Positions 17,084 to 25,313 are shown, counted from the first letter of the stretch. The stretch is DNA of 64,000 nt from Pseudomonas marincola (GCF_900116605.1 NZ_FPBC01000009.1:140773-204772); one strand, 5' to 3'. Numbers and translations: made by a program. Notes: a model not told the origin generated them from the letters alone.

Positions 17084-17120
17084 ATGAAGAATACTTCACT
17101 GACCCTGTGGAGTTCCGCGC

Positions 17121-18401
17121 ATGACCCCTTCCAAGATCGACAGCGACTACCCGCTCAGCGAGGTTCCGCAAGGTGCTCGCAAAGGCCTGTTTTCGACCTC
17201 AATTCTGCTCTTCGGCTTCACCTTCTTCACCGCCACCATGTTTGCTGGCGGCAAGATCGGCATGGCCTTCGATTTCACCTCGCTGATCTGGGCCGCCGTT
17301 ATCGGCAACCTGCTGCTCGGGCTGTACGCCGCCGTGCTCGGTTACATCGCCTGCCGCAGCGGCTTGAATTCGGTACTGATGGGCCGCTTCTGCTTCGGCG
17401 AAGTCGGCAGCAAGTTGTCTGATGTGCTGCTCGGCTTCACTCAGATCGGCTGGTATGCGTGGGGCACAGCCACCATCGCCATCGTGCTGGTAAAAATCCT
17501 CGGCTTGCCAGAGGAATTGACCATACCGCTGATGGTGCTGTTCGGTTTCGGCTTCTGCATCACCGCGTTCATCGGCTACAAAGGCCTGGACATGCTCTCT
17601 CGCGTGGCCGTTCCGGCAATGATGATTCTGCTCGGCTGTTCACTCTGGATTGCCACGCGCGATGCCGGCGGCATGACCGCGCTGATGGCCATTGAGCCGA
17701 AAGAAAGCATGACCCTGAGCGTGGCCATCACTATGGTTTTCGGTACTTTCGTTAGCGGCGCAACGCAGGCCACCAACTGGACGCGCTTTGCCAAGAGCGG
17801 CCGCGTGGCCATGCTTTCGAGCCTGCTCGGCTTCTTTATCGGCAACGGCCTGATGATTATTGCCGGTGCCTACGGCGCAATCGTTTATCAGCAGCCCGAC
17901 GTGGTCGAGGTGCTGGTATTGCAGGGTTTGTCGATGGCCGCTGTGGTCATGCTGTTCCTCAACCTCTGGACCACTCAGGACAACACCATCTACAACTTCG
18001 CCGCTGCGGGCTGCAATTTGCTGCGCACCAATCGCCGCAAGTTGGTGACCCTGGTGGGCGCTGGGATTGGCACCTTGCTGGCGATTGCCGGCATGTATGA
18101 AATGCTGATTCCGTTCCTGATTCTGCTCGGCTCGATCATTCCCCCGATTGGCGGCGTGATCATGGCGGACTTCTTCTATGGCCACAAAGGCCATTACCCG
18201 AAACTGCAGGAAACCCAACTGCCGGCATTCAACTGGATCGGCCTCAGCGCCTACACCATTGGCGCCGTGTGCGCCTACCTGTCGCCATGGATCGCACCGA
18301 TTGTCGGGATTGCAGTGGCTGCGGTGGCCTATATTGTTCTGAGCAAACTGCTGAGCGGTGCCACCAACGGCGCAACCAGCGCATCAGGCCCGGCCAACTA
18401 A
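17121..18401 (+). CDS. codB: Cytosine/purine permease CodB (NCS1 family)
   Basis: This 426-residue membrane protein has about 12 hydrophobic segments and belongs to the nucleobase:cation symporter-1 family. It shows the conserved features GGKIGMAFDF near the N-terminus and FVSGATQATNWTRF in the middle. Assignment to cytosine rather than another base comes from the cytosine deaminase two genes downstream. A GGAGT ribosome site precedes the ATG. It is the first gene of a tightly overlapping three-gene operon behind a sigma-54-like promoter; its last base is shared with the ATG of the regulator. Confidence 0.9.
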   Translation: MTPSKIDSDYPLSEVPQGARKGLFSTSILLFGFTFFTATMFAGGKIGMAFDFTSLIWAAVIGNLLLGLYAAVLGYIACRSGLNSVLMGRFCFGEVGSKLSDVLLGFTQIGWYAWGTATIAIVLVKILGLPEELTIPLMVLFGFGFCITAFIGYKGLDMLSRVAVPAMMILLGCSLWIATRDAGGMTALMAIEPKESMTLSVAITMVFGTFVSGATQATNWTRFAKSGRVAMLSSLLGFFIGNGLMIIAGAYGAIVYQQPDVVEVLVLQGLSMAAVVMLFLNLWTTQDNTIYNFAAAGCNLLRTNRRKLVTLVGAGIGTLLAIAGMYEMLIPFLILLGSIIPPIGGVIMADFFYGHKGHYPKLQETQLPAFNWIGLSAYTIGAVCAYLSPWIAPIVGIAVAAVAYIVLSKLLSGATNGATSASGPAN

Positions 18402-19642
18402 TGAGCCTTACGGTCGCGGATGTTCTGGCCCTGCCCGGCCTGGAAAGCATGCGCCTGCGCGCTGGCCAAATCGCACAAAGCAATCCGGTGCGCTGGCCAT
18501 ATGTTGCCGAGAACACCGATATCGCCGAATGGATCATGGGCGGCGAATTGGTGTTTGTCACCGGCATCAACCATCCGCGCACCGAACAAAACCTGTTGTC
18601 ACTGGTGCAGCAGGCGCATGAGCGGGCGGCCGCCGGGCTGGTGATATTGACGGGCCCGGAATACATCCGCCAAATCCCGCCAAGCGTGATCGATGCCGCG
18701 CAGCAACTCGACGTGCCGCTGATTGAGCAGCCCTACGCGCTGAAAATGGTCATCGTCACGCAGGCGATTGGTACTGCGCTGGTGCAAGCGCAAATGCTCG
18801 GCCGCTCGCGCCAGCATTTGCTCGAACAACTGCTCGAAGGTGACGTGCAATCGCTCGAGGCGCTGCGCCAGCGCGCGCAAAGTCTTGGTTTGCCATTGGC
18901 AACCCCGAGGCAGGTGGCGTTGTTCAAGCTTGAGGGCAGTGATCGCCTGCTTGAGCAACTCTCTGCCGAAGACGCCGAATTGCGCTTACAAGACTGTCGT
19001 GAGCGTTTGCAACAGAGCCTGCTGCAACAGTTGCAGGCTCTGGGCGATACGCTCTCGCCAGTCTGTCAGGGCGAGCATTGGATTGCCCTGCTCCCGGCCA
19101 CCAACAGCCTCGATCAGCAACACAACCGCGAGGCAATGCTGGCCTCGCTCAATCAACTTAATCCGAGCCTGGCTCCGCTGCGCCTGTATCTGGGCCTAAG
19201 CACAGGCGGTCACGGCCCTGAACGCTTTGCGCACGCATTGAACGAGGCCCGTCAGGCTCTCGTTGCCGCGCAGTCTTTTCCAGAGCGTCTGGGTGTTTGC
19301 AGCTTTAATGAACTGGGCGCACTTGAATTACTCGGGGCGATTCGTGACCGCAGTTTGCTCGACCAGTTCGTCGACAAGGTGCTCGGCCCGATCATCAGTG
19401 ATGACGCACGCCATGAGCCGGTGCTGATGCCAACGCTTGAGGCCTGGTTTCAGGAAAACGGCAATCTGGCGCTGGCCGCACAACGCCTTGGCGTCCACCG
19501 TAATACCTTGAGTTACCGCACCCAGCGCATCGAGTCGCTGAGCGGCAACTCGTTCAGCAATCCTCACGACCGCCTGAATATCAGCCTCGCTTTGCTGATC
19601 TGGCGCTTGTCCTCTTCCCGCCCTGCCAGGAGTACCGCATGA
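18401..19642 (+). CDS. PucR-family transcriptional regulator inside the cytosine operon
   Basis: This 413-residue regulator has an N-terminal PucR purine-regulator domain (about residues 5-120), a degenerate GGDEF-like middle, and a C-terminal CdaR/PucR helix-turn-helix (NLALAAQRLGVHRNTLSYRTQRIESL, cut here by its two motifs LGVHRNTLSYR and RIESL). The ATG overlaps the codB stop by one base, and its own stop overlaps codA. It probably senses cytosine or a pyrimidine breakdown product and controls its own operon. Placement between permease and deaminase gives fixed stoichiometry and likely autoregulation. Confidence 0.87.
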   Translation: MSLTVADVLALPGLESMRLRAGQIAQSNPVRWPYVAENTDIAEWIMGGELVFVTGINHPRTEQNLLSLVQQAHERAAAGLVILTGPEYIRQIPPSVIDAAQQLDVPLIEQPYALKMVIVTQAIGTALVQAQMLGRSRQHLLEQLLEGDVQSLEALRQRAQSLGLPLATPRQVALFKLEGSDRLLEQLSAEDAELRLQDCRERLQQSLLQQLQALGDTLSPVCQGEHWIALLPATNSLDQQHNREAMLASLNQLNPSLAPLRLYLGLSTGGHGPERFAHALNEARQALVAAQSFPERLGVCSFNELGALELLGAIRDRSLLDQFVDKVLGPIISDDARHEPVLMPTLEAWFQENGNLALAAQRLGVHRNTLSYRTQRIESLSGNSFSNPHDRLNISLALLIWRLSSSRPARSTA

Positions 19643-20874
19643 ATATCATTAACGCCCGCCTTCGGGGCCGCGACGGCCTGTTTCGGATTACCCTTGAGCA
19701 GGATCGAATCAAAGAGATCAGCGCGCAAACCCCAACCATCAGCAGCAACCCCGGCGACTTGGATGCGACGGGCAATCTGGTTATCGCGCCGTTCATCGAG
19801 CCGCATATTCACCTCGACGCCACGCTGACTGCCGGTGATCCATCGTGGAACATGAGCGGCACGCTGTTCGAGGGCATTGAGCTGTGGGGCAAGCGCAAAG
19901 CCACGGTCACCCACGAAGACACCAAACAGCGTGCGAAGAAGACTATTGGCATGCTGGTCGAGCACGGCATCCAGCATGTGCGCACCCATGTTGACGTTAC
20001 AGACCCAAGCTTGAGCGCACTCAAATCGATGCTTGAGGTGCGCGAAGAAACCCGCCATCTGGTCGACATGCAAATCGTCGCATTCCCGCAGGAAGGCATC
20101 GAGTCGTTCAAAAATGGCCGGGCGCTGATGGAGCAGGCTGTCGAGTTGGGCGCAGATGTGGTCGGCGGCATTCCGCACTTCGAGAACACCCGCGATCAGG
20201 GCGTTAGCTCGATCAAGTTTCTGATGGATCTGGCCGAACGCACCGGCTGTCTGGTGGATGTGCACTGCGACGAAACCGACGACCCGCACTCGCGCTTCCT
20301 TGAAGTGCTGGCCGAAGAGGCCCGCGTGCGGGGCATGGGCAGCCGGGTAACCGCGAGCCACACCACAGCGATGGGCTCTTACGACAACGCTTACTGCTCG
20401 AAGCTGTTTCGCCTTTTGAAGATGTCTGGCATCAACTTTGTGTCCTGCCCGACCGAAAGCATTCACTTGCAAGGGCGCTTCGACACCTACCCGAAACGCC
20501 GCGGTCTGACCCGTGTCGCCGAAATCGACCGCGCCGGCATGAACATCTGCTTCGCTCAGGACTCAATCGTCGACCCGTGGTATCCGCTGGGTAACGGCAA
20601 CATCATGCGTATTCTTGAAGCTGGCCTGCATATCTGCCACATGCTCGGCTACGCCGACCTGCAACGCGCGCTGGATCTGATCACCGACAACAGCGCCCGT
20701 ACCCTGAACCTTGGCGAGCGTTACGGCATTGAAGTGGGCCGCCCTGCCAACCTGTTGATTCTCTCGGCGCCTAACGACTACGAGATGATCCGCAGCCAGG
20801 GCCACGCGCTGACGTCGATCCGTGCAGGCAAGGTACTGATGCAACGCACCCCGGCACGCATCGAGCGCTTTTAA
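19639..20874 (+). CDS. codA: Cytosine deaminase CodA
   Basis: This 411-residue amidohydrolase-fold enzyme converts cytosine to uracil and ammonia. The metal and catalytic residues align with E. coli CodA at a constant offset of five: H56 and H58 (HIHLD), H209 and E212 (HCDET), H241 (ASHTTAM) and D308 (AQDSIVDPW). The site therefore looks complete. The start overlaps the PucR-type regulator by ATGA. The stop overlaps tail to tail with the stop of the convergent HlyD gene (TTAA at 20871-20874), leaving no room for a terminator. Confidence 0.95.
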   Translation: MNIINARLRGRDGLFRITLEQDRIKEISAQTPTISSNPGDLDATGNLVIAPFIEPHIHLDATLTAGDPSWNMSGTLFEGIELWGKRKATVTHEDTKQRAKKTIGMLVEHGIQHVRTHVDVTDPSLSALKSMLEVREETRHLVDMQIVAFPQEGIESFKNGRALMEQAVELGADVVGGIPHFENTRDQGVSSIKFLMDLAERTGCLVDVHCDETDDPHSRFLEVLAEEARVRGMGSRVTASHTTAMGSYDNAYCSKLFRLLKMSGINFVSCPTESIHLQGRFDTYPKRRGLTRVAEIDRAGMNICFAQDSIVDPWYPLGNGNIMRILEAGLHICHMLGYADLQRALDLITDNSARTLNLGERYGIEVGRPANLLILSAPNDYEMIRSQGHALTSIRAGKVLMQRTPARIERF

Positions 20875-21752
20875 GGCACGGGTTTATCCGGTGCTGGCTT
20901 GGCCAGCACCTTAACACTGGCGGTCATGCCAGCGCTGAGTTCGAAGTCTTCGGGCATTTCCAGCAACTTGATGCGCACGGGAATCCGCTGCGCCAACCGC
21001 ACCCAGTTGAATGTCGGCTCGACATTAGCCAGCAACTGCCCATCCGGGTTGGAGTTACGGTCGGTAATCCCGCGACTGATGCTCTGGACCTCGCCTTTAA
21101 GCGGCTTGCCCGAGCCCATCAACCAGATTTCAACCGGCGCGCCAACGCTGATTTTCGACAGCTTGGTCTCCTCGAAATAGGCCTGCACGTAGAACGATGA
21201 GTCAGCGATCAGCGCCATGATCGACTGCCCGGCGGTGACGTAATTACCCTGCGCCAGCTGCAAATTGGTGACATGCCCACTGCGCGGCGCGAGCAGCTTG
21301 CTGCGGGTCAGATTGAGCTGGGCTTGTTTCACCGCCGCTTGCGCTTCGTGGTACTCGCCACGGGCAATCTGCGCAGTGATCTGAGCGTTCTCGCGCACCT
21401 CGGCGCTGATCGCCTGCGGGCCGAGGCGCATCCGCCGTGAGGCCTCATGCTCGCGCAAATTAAGCTGCTGCTTGCGCGTCTCCTGCACAGCCTTGGCTTG
21501 TTCCAGCGCCACGGCATAACGCTCGGGATCAATGCTCACCAGCAGGTCGCCGGCCTTGACCGTCTGGTTGTCACTCACCGGCATCGACACCACAGCGCCG
21601 GAAACATCGGGGGCAATGGTCACAACGTCGGCACGCACGCGGGCATCACGGGTCCATGGCGAGTACATGTAGTACTGCCATACCCAATTGCCGGCGAATA
21701 ACGCGGCCACCACCAACGCCAACGTTATGCCAACTCGAATCGTTGAACCCAT
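20871..21752 (-). CDS. HlyD-family membrane fusion protein (AaeA/EmrA-like)
   Basis: This 293-residue periplasmic adaptor has one N-terminal membrane anchor (about residues 7-29), biotinyl-lipoyl-like halves (VVSMPVSDNQTVKAGDLLVSIDP and the return strand after the hairpin) and a short alpha-helical hairpin. A GGGGAGA ribosome site precedes the ATG. With the upstream DUF1656 and FUSC genes it forms the three-part organisation of AaeXAB-type aromatic-acid efflux. Confidence 0.9.
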   Translation of the reverse strand: MGSTIRVGITLALVVAALFAGNWVWQYYMYSPWTRDARVRADVVTIAPDVSGAVVSMPVSDNQTVKAGDLLVSIDPERYAVALEQAKAVQETRKQQLNLREHEASRRMRLGPQAISAEVRENAQITAQIARGEYHEAQAAVKQAQLNLTRSKLLAPRSGHVTNLQLAQGNYVTAGQSIMALIADSSFYVQAYFEETKLSKISVGAPVEIWLMGSGKPLKGEVQSISRGITDRNSNPDGQLLANVEPTFNWVRLAQRIPVRIKLLEMPEDFELSAGMTASVKVLAKPAPDKPVP

Positions 21753-21806
21753 GAACTTCTCCCCTGCTTCGGCAACGCCGCAGCGTTGCTTCCTGGTTGA
21801 CCAATA

Positions 21807-22010
21807 CTAGTGCCCGAGCACCGCTACAACCGCGGCCAGCACGCAAATAAATAATGCGAAATCAAACAGTGCTTCGTGCCAGATCCAGCGGGTAAACCCC
21901 ACACGCTGCAACAGCCACCGCAGCAAGCCGGTCAATAGCAGCGCCAGCACCGCGTAAATCAAAAAGGGGCTGAGCAGCACGCCACCCACCGACCATTCAT
22001 GCAACCCCAT
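21807..22010 (-). CDS. DUF1656 small membrane protein (AaeX-like)
   Basis: This 67-residue protein starts MGLHEWSVGG and has two hydrophobic helices (about residues 11-29 and 45-66), the usual size and layout of DUF1656/AaeX. A GGGGAGG ribosome site lies 4 bases before the ATG at 22010. Its start lies within the last codons of the FUSC gene (14-base overlap), giving the standard order FUSC, DUF1656, HlyD. The function of the small subunit is unknown even in well studied systems. Confidence 0.88.
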   Translation of the reverse strand: MGLHEWSVGGVLLSPFLIYAVLALLLTGLLRWLLQRVGFTRWIWHEALFDFALFICVLAAVVAVLGH

Positions 22011-23985
22011 AAGCCTCCCCTTGTATGGCGCGCCAGTGCCGCCAGCCACCGCGCAATTGCAAAAGTGCAGCTTGCGCCAGACGCAATTCAATCCGCGATG
22101 GCTGACTGCGAATAGCGGCCAGCAGTCGTTCGCCAGCCTGCTCCAGTGCGCCTTCACGGCCATTGTTCGGGCCATCGAGCAAGAACTCTTCGAGACACGC
22201 CATGAAATCGCTCTCGACCGCTTCCAGCCCGGAACCCGCAGCCGCGAGGCAGCCGCGCAGGTGGATTAACTCATCCCCCAGATCAAGACTGGCGACGCCA
22301 TCATCCCAGCGGCTGCGTGTTGCATCAGGCAGCGCGGGGTAATGCCGCGCCAACTGCAGCAAGCGGTCAGCCATGCGCCCACCGAACCAGTTCTCGGCAT
22401 CGACCAGGCGGCGATTGGTCAGCCGCGCCAGATCCGCGCGAATGGCCTTGAGCAAGCGCTGCCCGTGCCATACCGGATTACGCAGCGTCACCAGATTGAA
22501 CGCCAATACCGCAAAACCAACCCCGATCAGCATGGCCAATGCGCTGTTGAGGAAGTAGTCGACATCGTAGGTCATGCTGTTTTGCGGCGAGATCAGCACA
22601 ATGAAATGCAGGCAGAACGAGGTCGCCGTGGCGCCAATTTTCGGATTGGCCATGCCCAGTGCGCCGAAGAACAAAGGCGCGCCCATGACGATACACAGCA
22701 TGGGGAATCCGGTGACCTGCGGCAACAACAACTCACCGGCCACAAATGCCACGGGGATCGCCAGGAGAATACCGCGCAGAAACATCATGCCGATTTGCGC
22801 CGCGTTATCACGGCTGGCAAACAGGCTGCAAACCACCGCACATAACAACAGTGCGCCGGATGCCGCTGTCCAGGCTGTTGCGATCCAGAATGCCGACAGC
22901 GACAGGAAAGCCAGCGCACTGCGCGCCCCGTAAACCGCCGAAGTCTGCCAGTCGCGGTGCCATGACAAAGGCTCCGGCGCATCATCGGGGGCGACGCCCA
23001 CCTCAACGGCGTGCAACGACTCGCTCGCGGTTTGCACCCGATGCATCAACAGCGCCAAGCGCTCCAGACAAAATTGCTGCTCGGCGCTCCAGTGCGGCTC
23101 CAGCGCCTCTTTCGAGAGCTTTTCGGCCAGCACCTGAAATTGCTCAACCTGCGTTTGCTGGAGCACCTCACTCACTTGCGAACGCCAGGTTTGCAAGGCA
23201 TCCGCCTGCTCAGCCGACAATTGCCGCCATTGCCGCGCCACACCCCGGGCCAGGCGCAAGACCCCGAGCAGGTCGCGACTCAACACCCGCAGTGCCGCCG
23301 CCCGCTGGCGGCCGCGATTGCCTTCGAACCAGGCGTGTTCTCGCTGCGAGTCCACGGCCACCAACCGGCCCAGGACCTCGAGCAAGCCCCTGCGGGCGTG
23401 CGCTTCGCCGTTAAGCGCAAGACGCGCCGCATTGATCCCCGACTGCCAGGCAACCTGGGCTTGCTGGGCGAGTTGGTGCTCAACCCTTTGCGGCCAGAGA
23501 ATGGCGCTGACCAGCGTAGCGCAGATAATGCCCAGACAAATTTCGGTGCTGCGCGCCACGGCCTGATCAAACACAGTCAAAGGCACCGAGATCGCAGGCA
23601 AGGCAATAATTGCCACCGTGTAGCCCGAGAGCAAAAATGAATACGACCAGGCACTGCGCAGCATGGTGGCGGCAGCGGTACACAGCGCCAACCACAAGCC
23701 CAACGCCCCCAGAAACAGCCATGGGGTTTGCGCAAACAGCGCGATGAACACCACTGAAACCGATGTACCGATCAGCGTGCCAACCAAACGCGCCAAGCCC
23801 TTCTGCACCACCATGCCGGATAACGGTTGGGCCACGATGAAAGCAGTCATCAGCGACCATGAGGGTTCTTCGAGCCCAAGGCGCATGGCCAGCCAAAGCG
23901 CCAGTAAACCGCCAAGCACAGTCTTGATCGCGAATTGCACCGCTTGAGTTCTTGGCGCGAAAAGCGCCAACAAGGTATCGCGCAT
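21997..23985 (-). CDS. FUSC-family efflux transporter (AaeB-like)
   Basis: This 662-residue protein has two blocks of about five to six membrane helices (residues about 20-170 and 355-510) separated and followed by cytoplasmic regions, as in AaeB/YccS FUSC proteins. These export aromatic carboxylic acids and related compounds together with an HlyD partner. The ATG at 23985 (MRDTLLALF) is preferred over a TTG four codons upstream. The ribosome site is poor. An 18-base inverted repeat lies about 90-107 bases upstream. No dedicated regulator gene adjoins it. Confidence 0.88.
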   Translation of the reverse strand: MRDTLLALFAPRTQAVQFAIKTVLGGLLALWLAMRLGLEEPSWSLMTAFIVAQPLSGMVVQKGLARLVGTLIGTSVSVVFIALFAQTPWLFLGALGLWLALCTAAATMLRSAWSYSFLLSGYTVAIIALPAISVPLTVFDQAVARSTEICLGIICATLVSAILWPQRVEHQLAQQAQVAWQSGINAARLALNGEAHARRGLLEVLGRLVAVDSQREHAWFEGNRGRQRAAALRVLSRDLLGVLRLARGVARQWRQLSAEQADALQTWRSQVSEVLQQTQVEQFQVLAEKLSKEALEPHWSAEQQFCLERLALLMHRVQTASESLHAVEVGVAPDDAPEPLSWHRDWQTSAVYGARSALAFLSLSAFWIATAWTAASGALLLCAVVCSLFASRDNAAQIGMMFLRGILLAIPVAFVAGELLLPQVTGFPMLCIVMGAPLFFGALGMANPKIGATATSFCLHFIVLISPQNSMTYDVDYFLNSALAMLIGVGFAVLAFNLVTLRNPVWHGQRLLKAIRADLARLTNRRLVDAENWFGGRMADRLLQLARHYPALPDATRSRWDDGVASLDLGDELIHLRGCLAAAGSGLEAVESDFMACLEEFLLDGPNNGREGALEQAGERLLAAIRSQPSRIELRLAQAALLQLRGGWRHWRAIQGEAYGVA

Positions 23986-24074
23986 GGTGGGAACCAATAG
24001 GATTACACAATAAGAAGGTAGCGGATCACGGCCAGAACGACAGTGATAGCAAGCAAACCATTAGCCTGCTAACT

Positions 24075-24092
24075 ATATACAATGAAGTATAT
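24075..24092. promoter_or_regulatory. Inverted repeat ATATAC-AATGAA-GTATAT upstream of the FUSC operon
   Basis: Exact 6-base arms with a 6-base spacer lie 90-107 bases upstream of the FUSC start in an otherwise gene-free stretch (23986-24175). The AT-rich symmetry is like a MarR- or TetR-type operator. No regulator is encoded nearby. Confidence 0.35.
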
Positions 24093-24175
24093 GAAGGGAA
24101 AGATGCCGCCGCAGGCTTTTTGTTCTGCCACGGCGAAATGCCACTACTTCATGGCGAAGAGTGCTGAAAAAAGCC

Positions 24176-24204
24176 AAAAAAATAGGCGACTTAATGAAGT
24201 CGCC
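24176..24204 (-). terminator. Intrinsic terminator of ccoM
   Basis: The arms GGCGACTT (24185-24192) and AAGTCGCC (24197-24204) pair perfectly around a four-base loop. On the minus strand the stem is followed by TA and a run of seven T residues (24182-24176). It lies 40 bases after the ccoM stop. Confidence 0.9.
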
Positions 24205-24243
24205 CAAACTGCCTTGCGTGCTCTTGATCGGAAGAACCAGACC

Positions 24244-24354
24244 CTATTTGTGGTCGTGAGCGTCCTTCCAGATGAAATATCCGACACCGCCAAAGAAGAC
24301 GAACATGAGCGCTACCACGGCAACACCAGCGAAAACGACATGATCAAAAAACAT
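24244..24354 (-). CDS. ccoM: Cytochrome cbb3 oxidase small subunit CcoM
   Basis: This 36-residue single-helix membrane protein begins MFFDHVVFAGV, has one helix (about residues 6-28) and ends GYFIWKDAHDHK. Length, the MFF/VDNVV-like start and the FIWKD end match the CcoM subunit described from Pseudomonas stutzeri, which stabilises cbb3-type cytochrome oxidase. A strong AGGAGG ribosome site lies 5 bases before the ATG. It stands alone with its own ANR-type promoter and terminator, away from any cco operon. Low-oxygen induction is expected from the ANR box. Confidence 0.85.
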   Translation of the reverse strand: MFFDHVVFAGVAVVALMFVFFGGVGYFIWKDAHDHK

Positions 24355-24420
24355 AAAAGCCTCCTAAGGACTAACCTTGTCTCGATGGCTTAAAGTTAAT
24401 GGATCAGCGCGATGCAAAAC

Positions 24421-24434
24421 TTGACCTGGATCAA
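24421..24434 (-). promoter_or_regulatory. ANR/FNR box upstream of ccoM
   Basis: TTGATCCAGGTCAA on the minus strand matches the ANR/FNR consensus TTGAT-N4-ATCAA with a single change (A to G in the second half). It is 67 bases upstream of the ccoM ATG, correctly placed to activate a promoter with a -10 near 24393-24398. Confidence 0.8.
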
Positions 24435-24470
24435 CAGGCCGCAGGCATTGGCGAGAGCAAGCTATAGACA

Positions 24471-24484
24471 CTGATCTGGATCAA
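24471..24484 (-). promoter_or_regulatory. Second ANR-like box
   Basis: TTGATCCAGATCAG on the minus strand matches the ANR consensus except for the last base. It lies exactly 50 bases (about five helical turns) from the first box, on the same face of DNA, and could serve as a second activator site or as a site for the paralogue DNR. Confidence 0.55.
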
Positions 24485-24508
24485 GAAAATCAGCGGTAGA
24501 TGAGGGAG

Positions 24509-24670
24509 TTAGCGCTTCTTGGGTTTCTTGCCCGGCTTCTTTTTAGCCTTGCTAAGAGGCAGCACCTGCTCGAAGACCTTGCGCATGTCATCGAGTTTTT
24601 TGTCGTGCAGGTCATGGATGCGCTTGCTGCGCTCGGTCGAAAAGTCGATCAGATTATCGTCGCCACTCAT
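24509..24670 (-). CDS. Small basic protein coupled to alkB, unknown function
   Basis: This 53-residue protein begins MSGDDNLIDFSTERSKRIHDLHDKK and ends in a lysine/proline tail (KAKKKPGKKPKKR). The ATG overlaps the alkB stop (ATGA), so it is almost certainly translated with alkB. The middle is likely one amphipathic helix and the tail could bind nucleic acid. I do not recognise a named family. The next gene downstream is ccoM, which has its own promoter. Confidence 0.7.
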   Translation of the reverse strand: MSGDDNLIDFSTERSKRIHDLHDKKLDDMRKVFEQVLPLSKAKKKPGKKPKKR

Positions 24671-25269
24671 GCTGGTAACCGTAGTAAACGAAAGGTCAAA
24701 TTCAGGCGAGGCTCGCACGCACTGCGGGTTTTCGCCACCTGATGCTGCCAATGATGCTGTGTTGGGCCGCGCATGACCAGTAGCGAGCCGTGTTCAAGTG
24801 CAAGCGAATGTTCAATTCGGCTCTGGCCTTTGCGGCGCAGATCGAAGCGCCGCGTGCCGCCGAGGCTCAACGAGGCGATCACCGGATTGCGCCCAAGCAC
24901 GGCCTCATCATCGCTGTGCCAGCCCATTGAGTCCTGACCATCACGGTAATAGTTGAGCAGCAGCCCATTGAATGACTGGCCTGCGGCGGTCTCCACTTGC
25001 TGGCGAATCTCACTGAGCAGCGGCGTCCACGGCAACGGCACATGGGTGTAACCGCTGTAGCGGTAACTGGCCTCGGCATCGCCATACCAAGCCTCCAGCC
25101 GGGGCACGAGGTGGCGCTTGCCGTACAGCTGCAGTTCGGGTTGCTGCCAGGGCGTCTGTTCGACCAGTTGCTGCAATAGCTGACTCGCACGCTCCGCGTC
25201 CAGCCAGCGCGCGTGCCATTCAAGCTCGCCATCGGCTAACGGCAGAGTGCTCTGGTCAAACAAGCTCAT
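24667..25269 (-). CDS. alkB: AlkB-like 2-oxoglutarate/Fe(II) DNA repair dioxygenase
   Basis: This 200-residue enzyme oxidatively removes alkyl groups from 1-methyladenine and 3-methylcytosine. The iron ligands are H118 and D120 (WHSDDE) and H176 (WQH). R188 and R194 (RLNLTFR) are placed to bind 2-oxoglutarate, and NYYRDGQDSMGWH is the family signature. The start MSLFDQ at 25269 avoids an upstream TTG/ATG extension that lacks homologous character. No Ada-type gene adjoins it, so it appears independent of an ada operon. Confidence 0.9.
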   Translation of the reverse strand: MSLFDQSTLPLADGELEWHARWLDAERASQLLQQLVEQTPWQQPELQLYGKRHLVPRLEAWYGDAEASYRYSGYTHVPLPWTPLLSEIRQQVETAAGQSFNGLLLNYYRDGQDSMGWHSDDEAVLGRNPVIASLSLGGTRRFDLRRKGQSRIEHSLALEHGSLLVMRGPTQHHWQHQVAKTRSACEPRLNLTFRLLRLPA

Positions 25270-25313
25270 GGGGGTTCCCGGCAATTGCAGGTGATTTGAG
25301 ATAATTGCAGGCC

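Larger units (their letters stand above)
24176..24386 (-). ncRNA. Candidate PhrS-type dual-function RNA carrying ccoM
   Basis: If the ANR box (centre 24427.5) sits at the standard -41.5, transcription would start near 24386. The terminator T-tract ends at 24176, giving about 211 nt with a 36-codon ORF inside. The remembered P. aeruginosa PhrS RNA is about 212 nt, depends on ANR, contains a short ORF of about 37 codons and lies in the same gene neighbourhood as alkB and hepA/rapA. The size, regulation and context match. Whether this RNA regulates targets by base pairing is inference, and the start is a prediction. Confidence 0.5.

Noticed and set aside
19564..20472. Minus-strand open frame of 302 codons
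   Set aside because: It is antisense to codA, whose metal-site residues are all identified.
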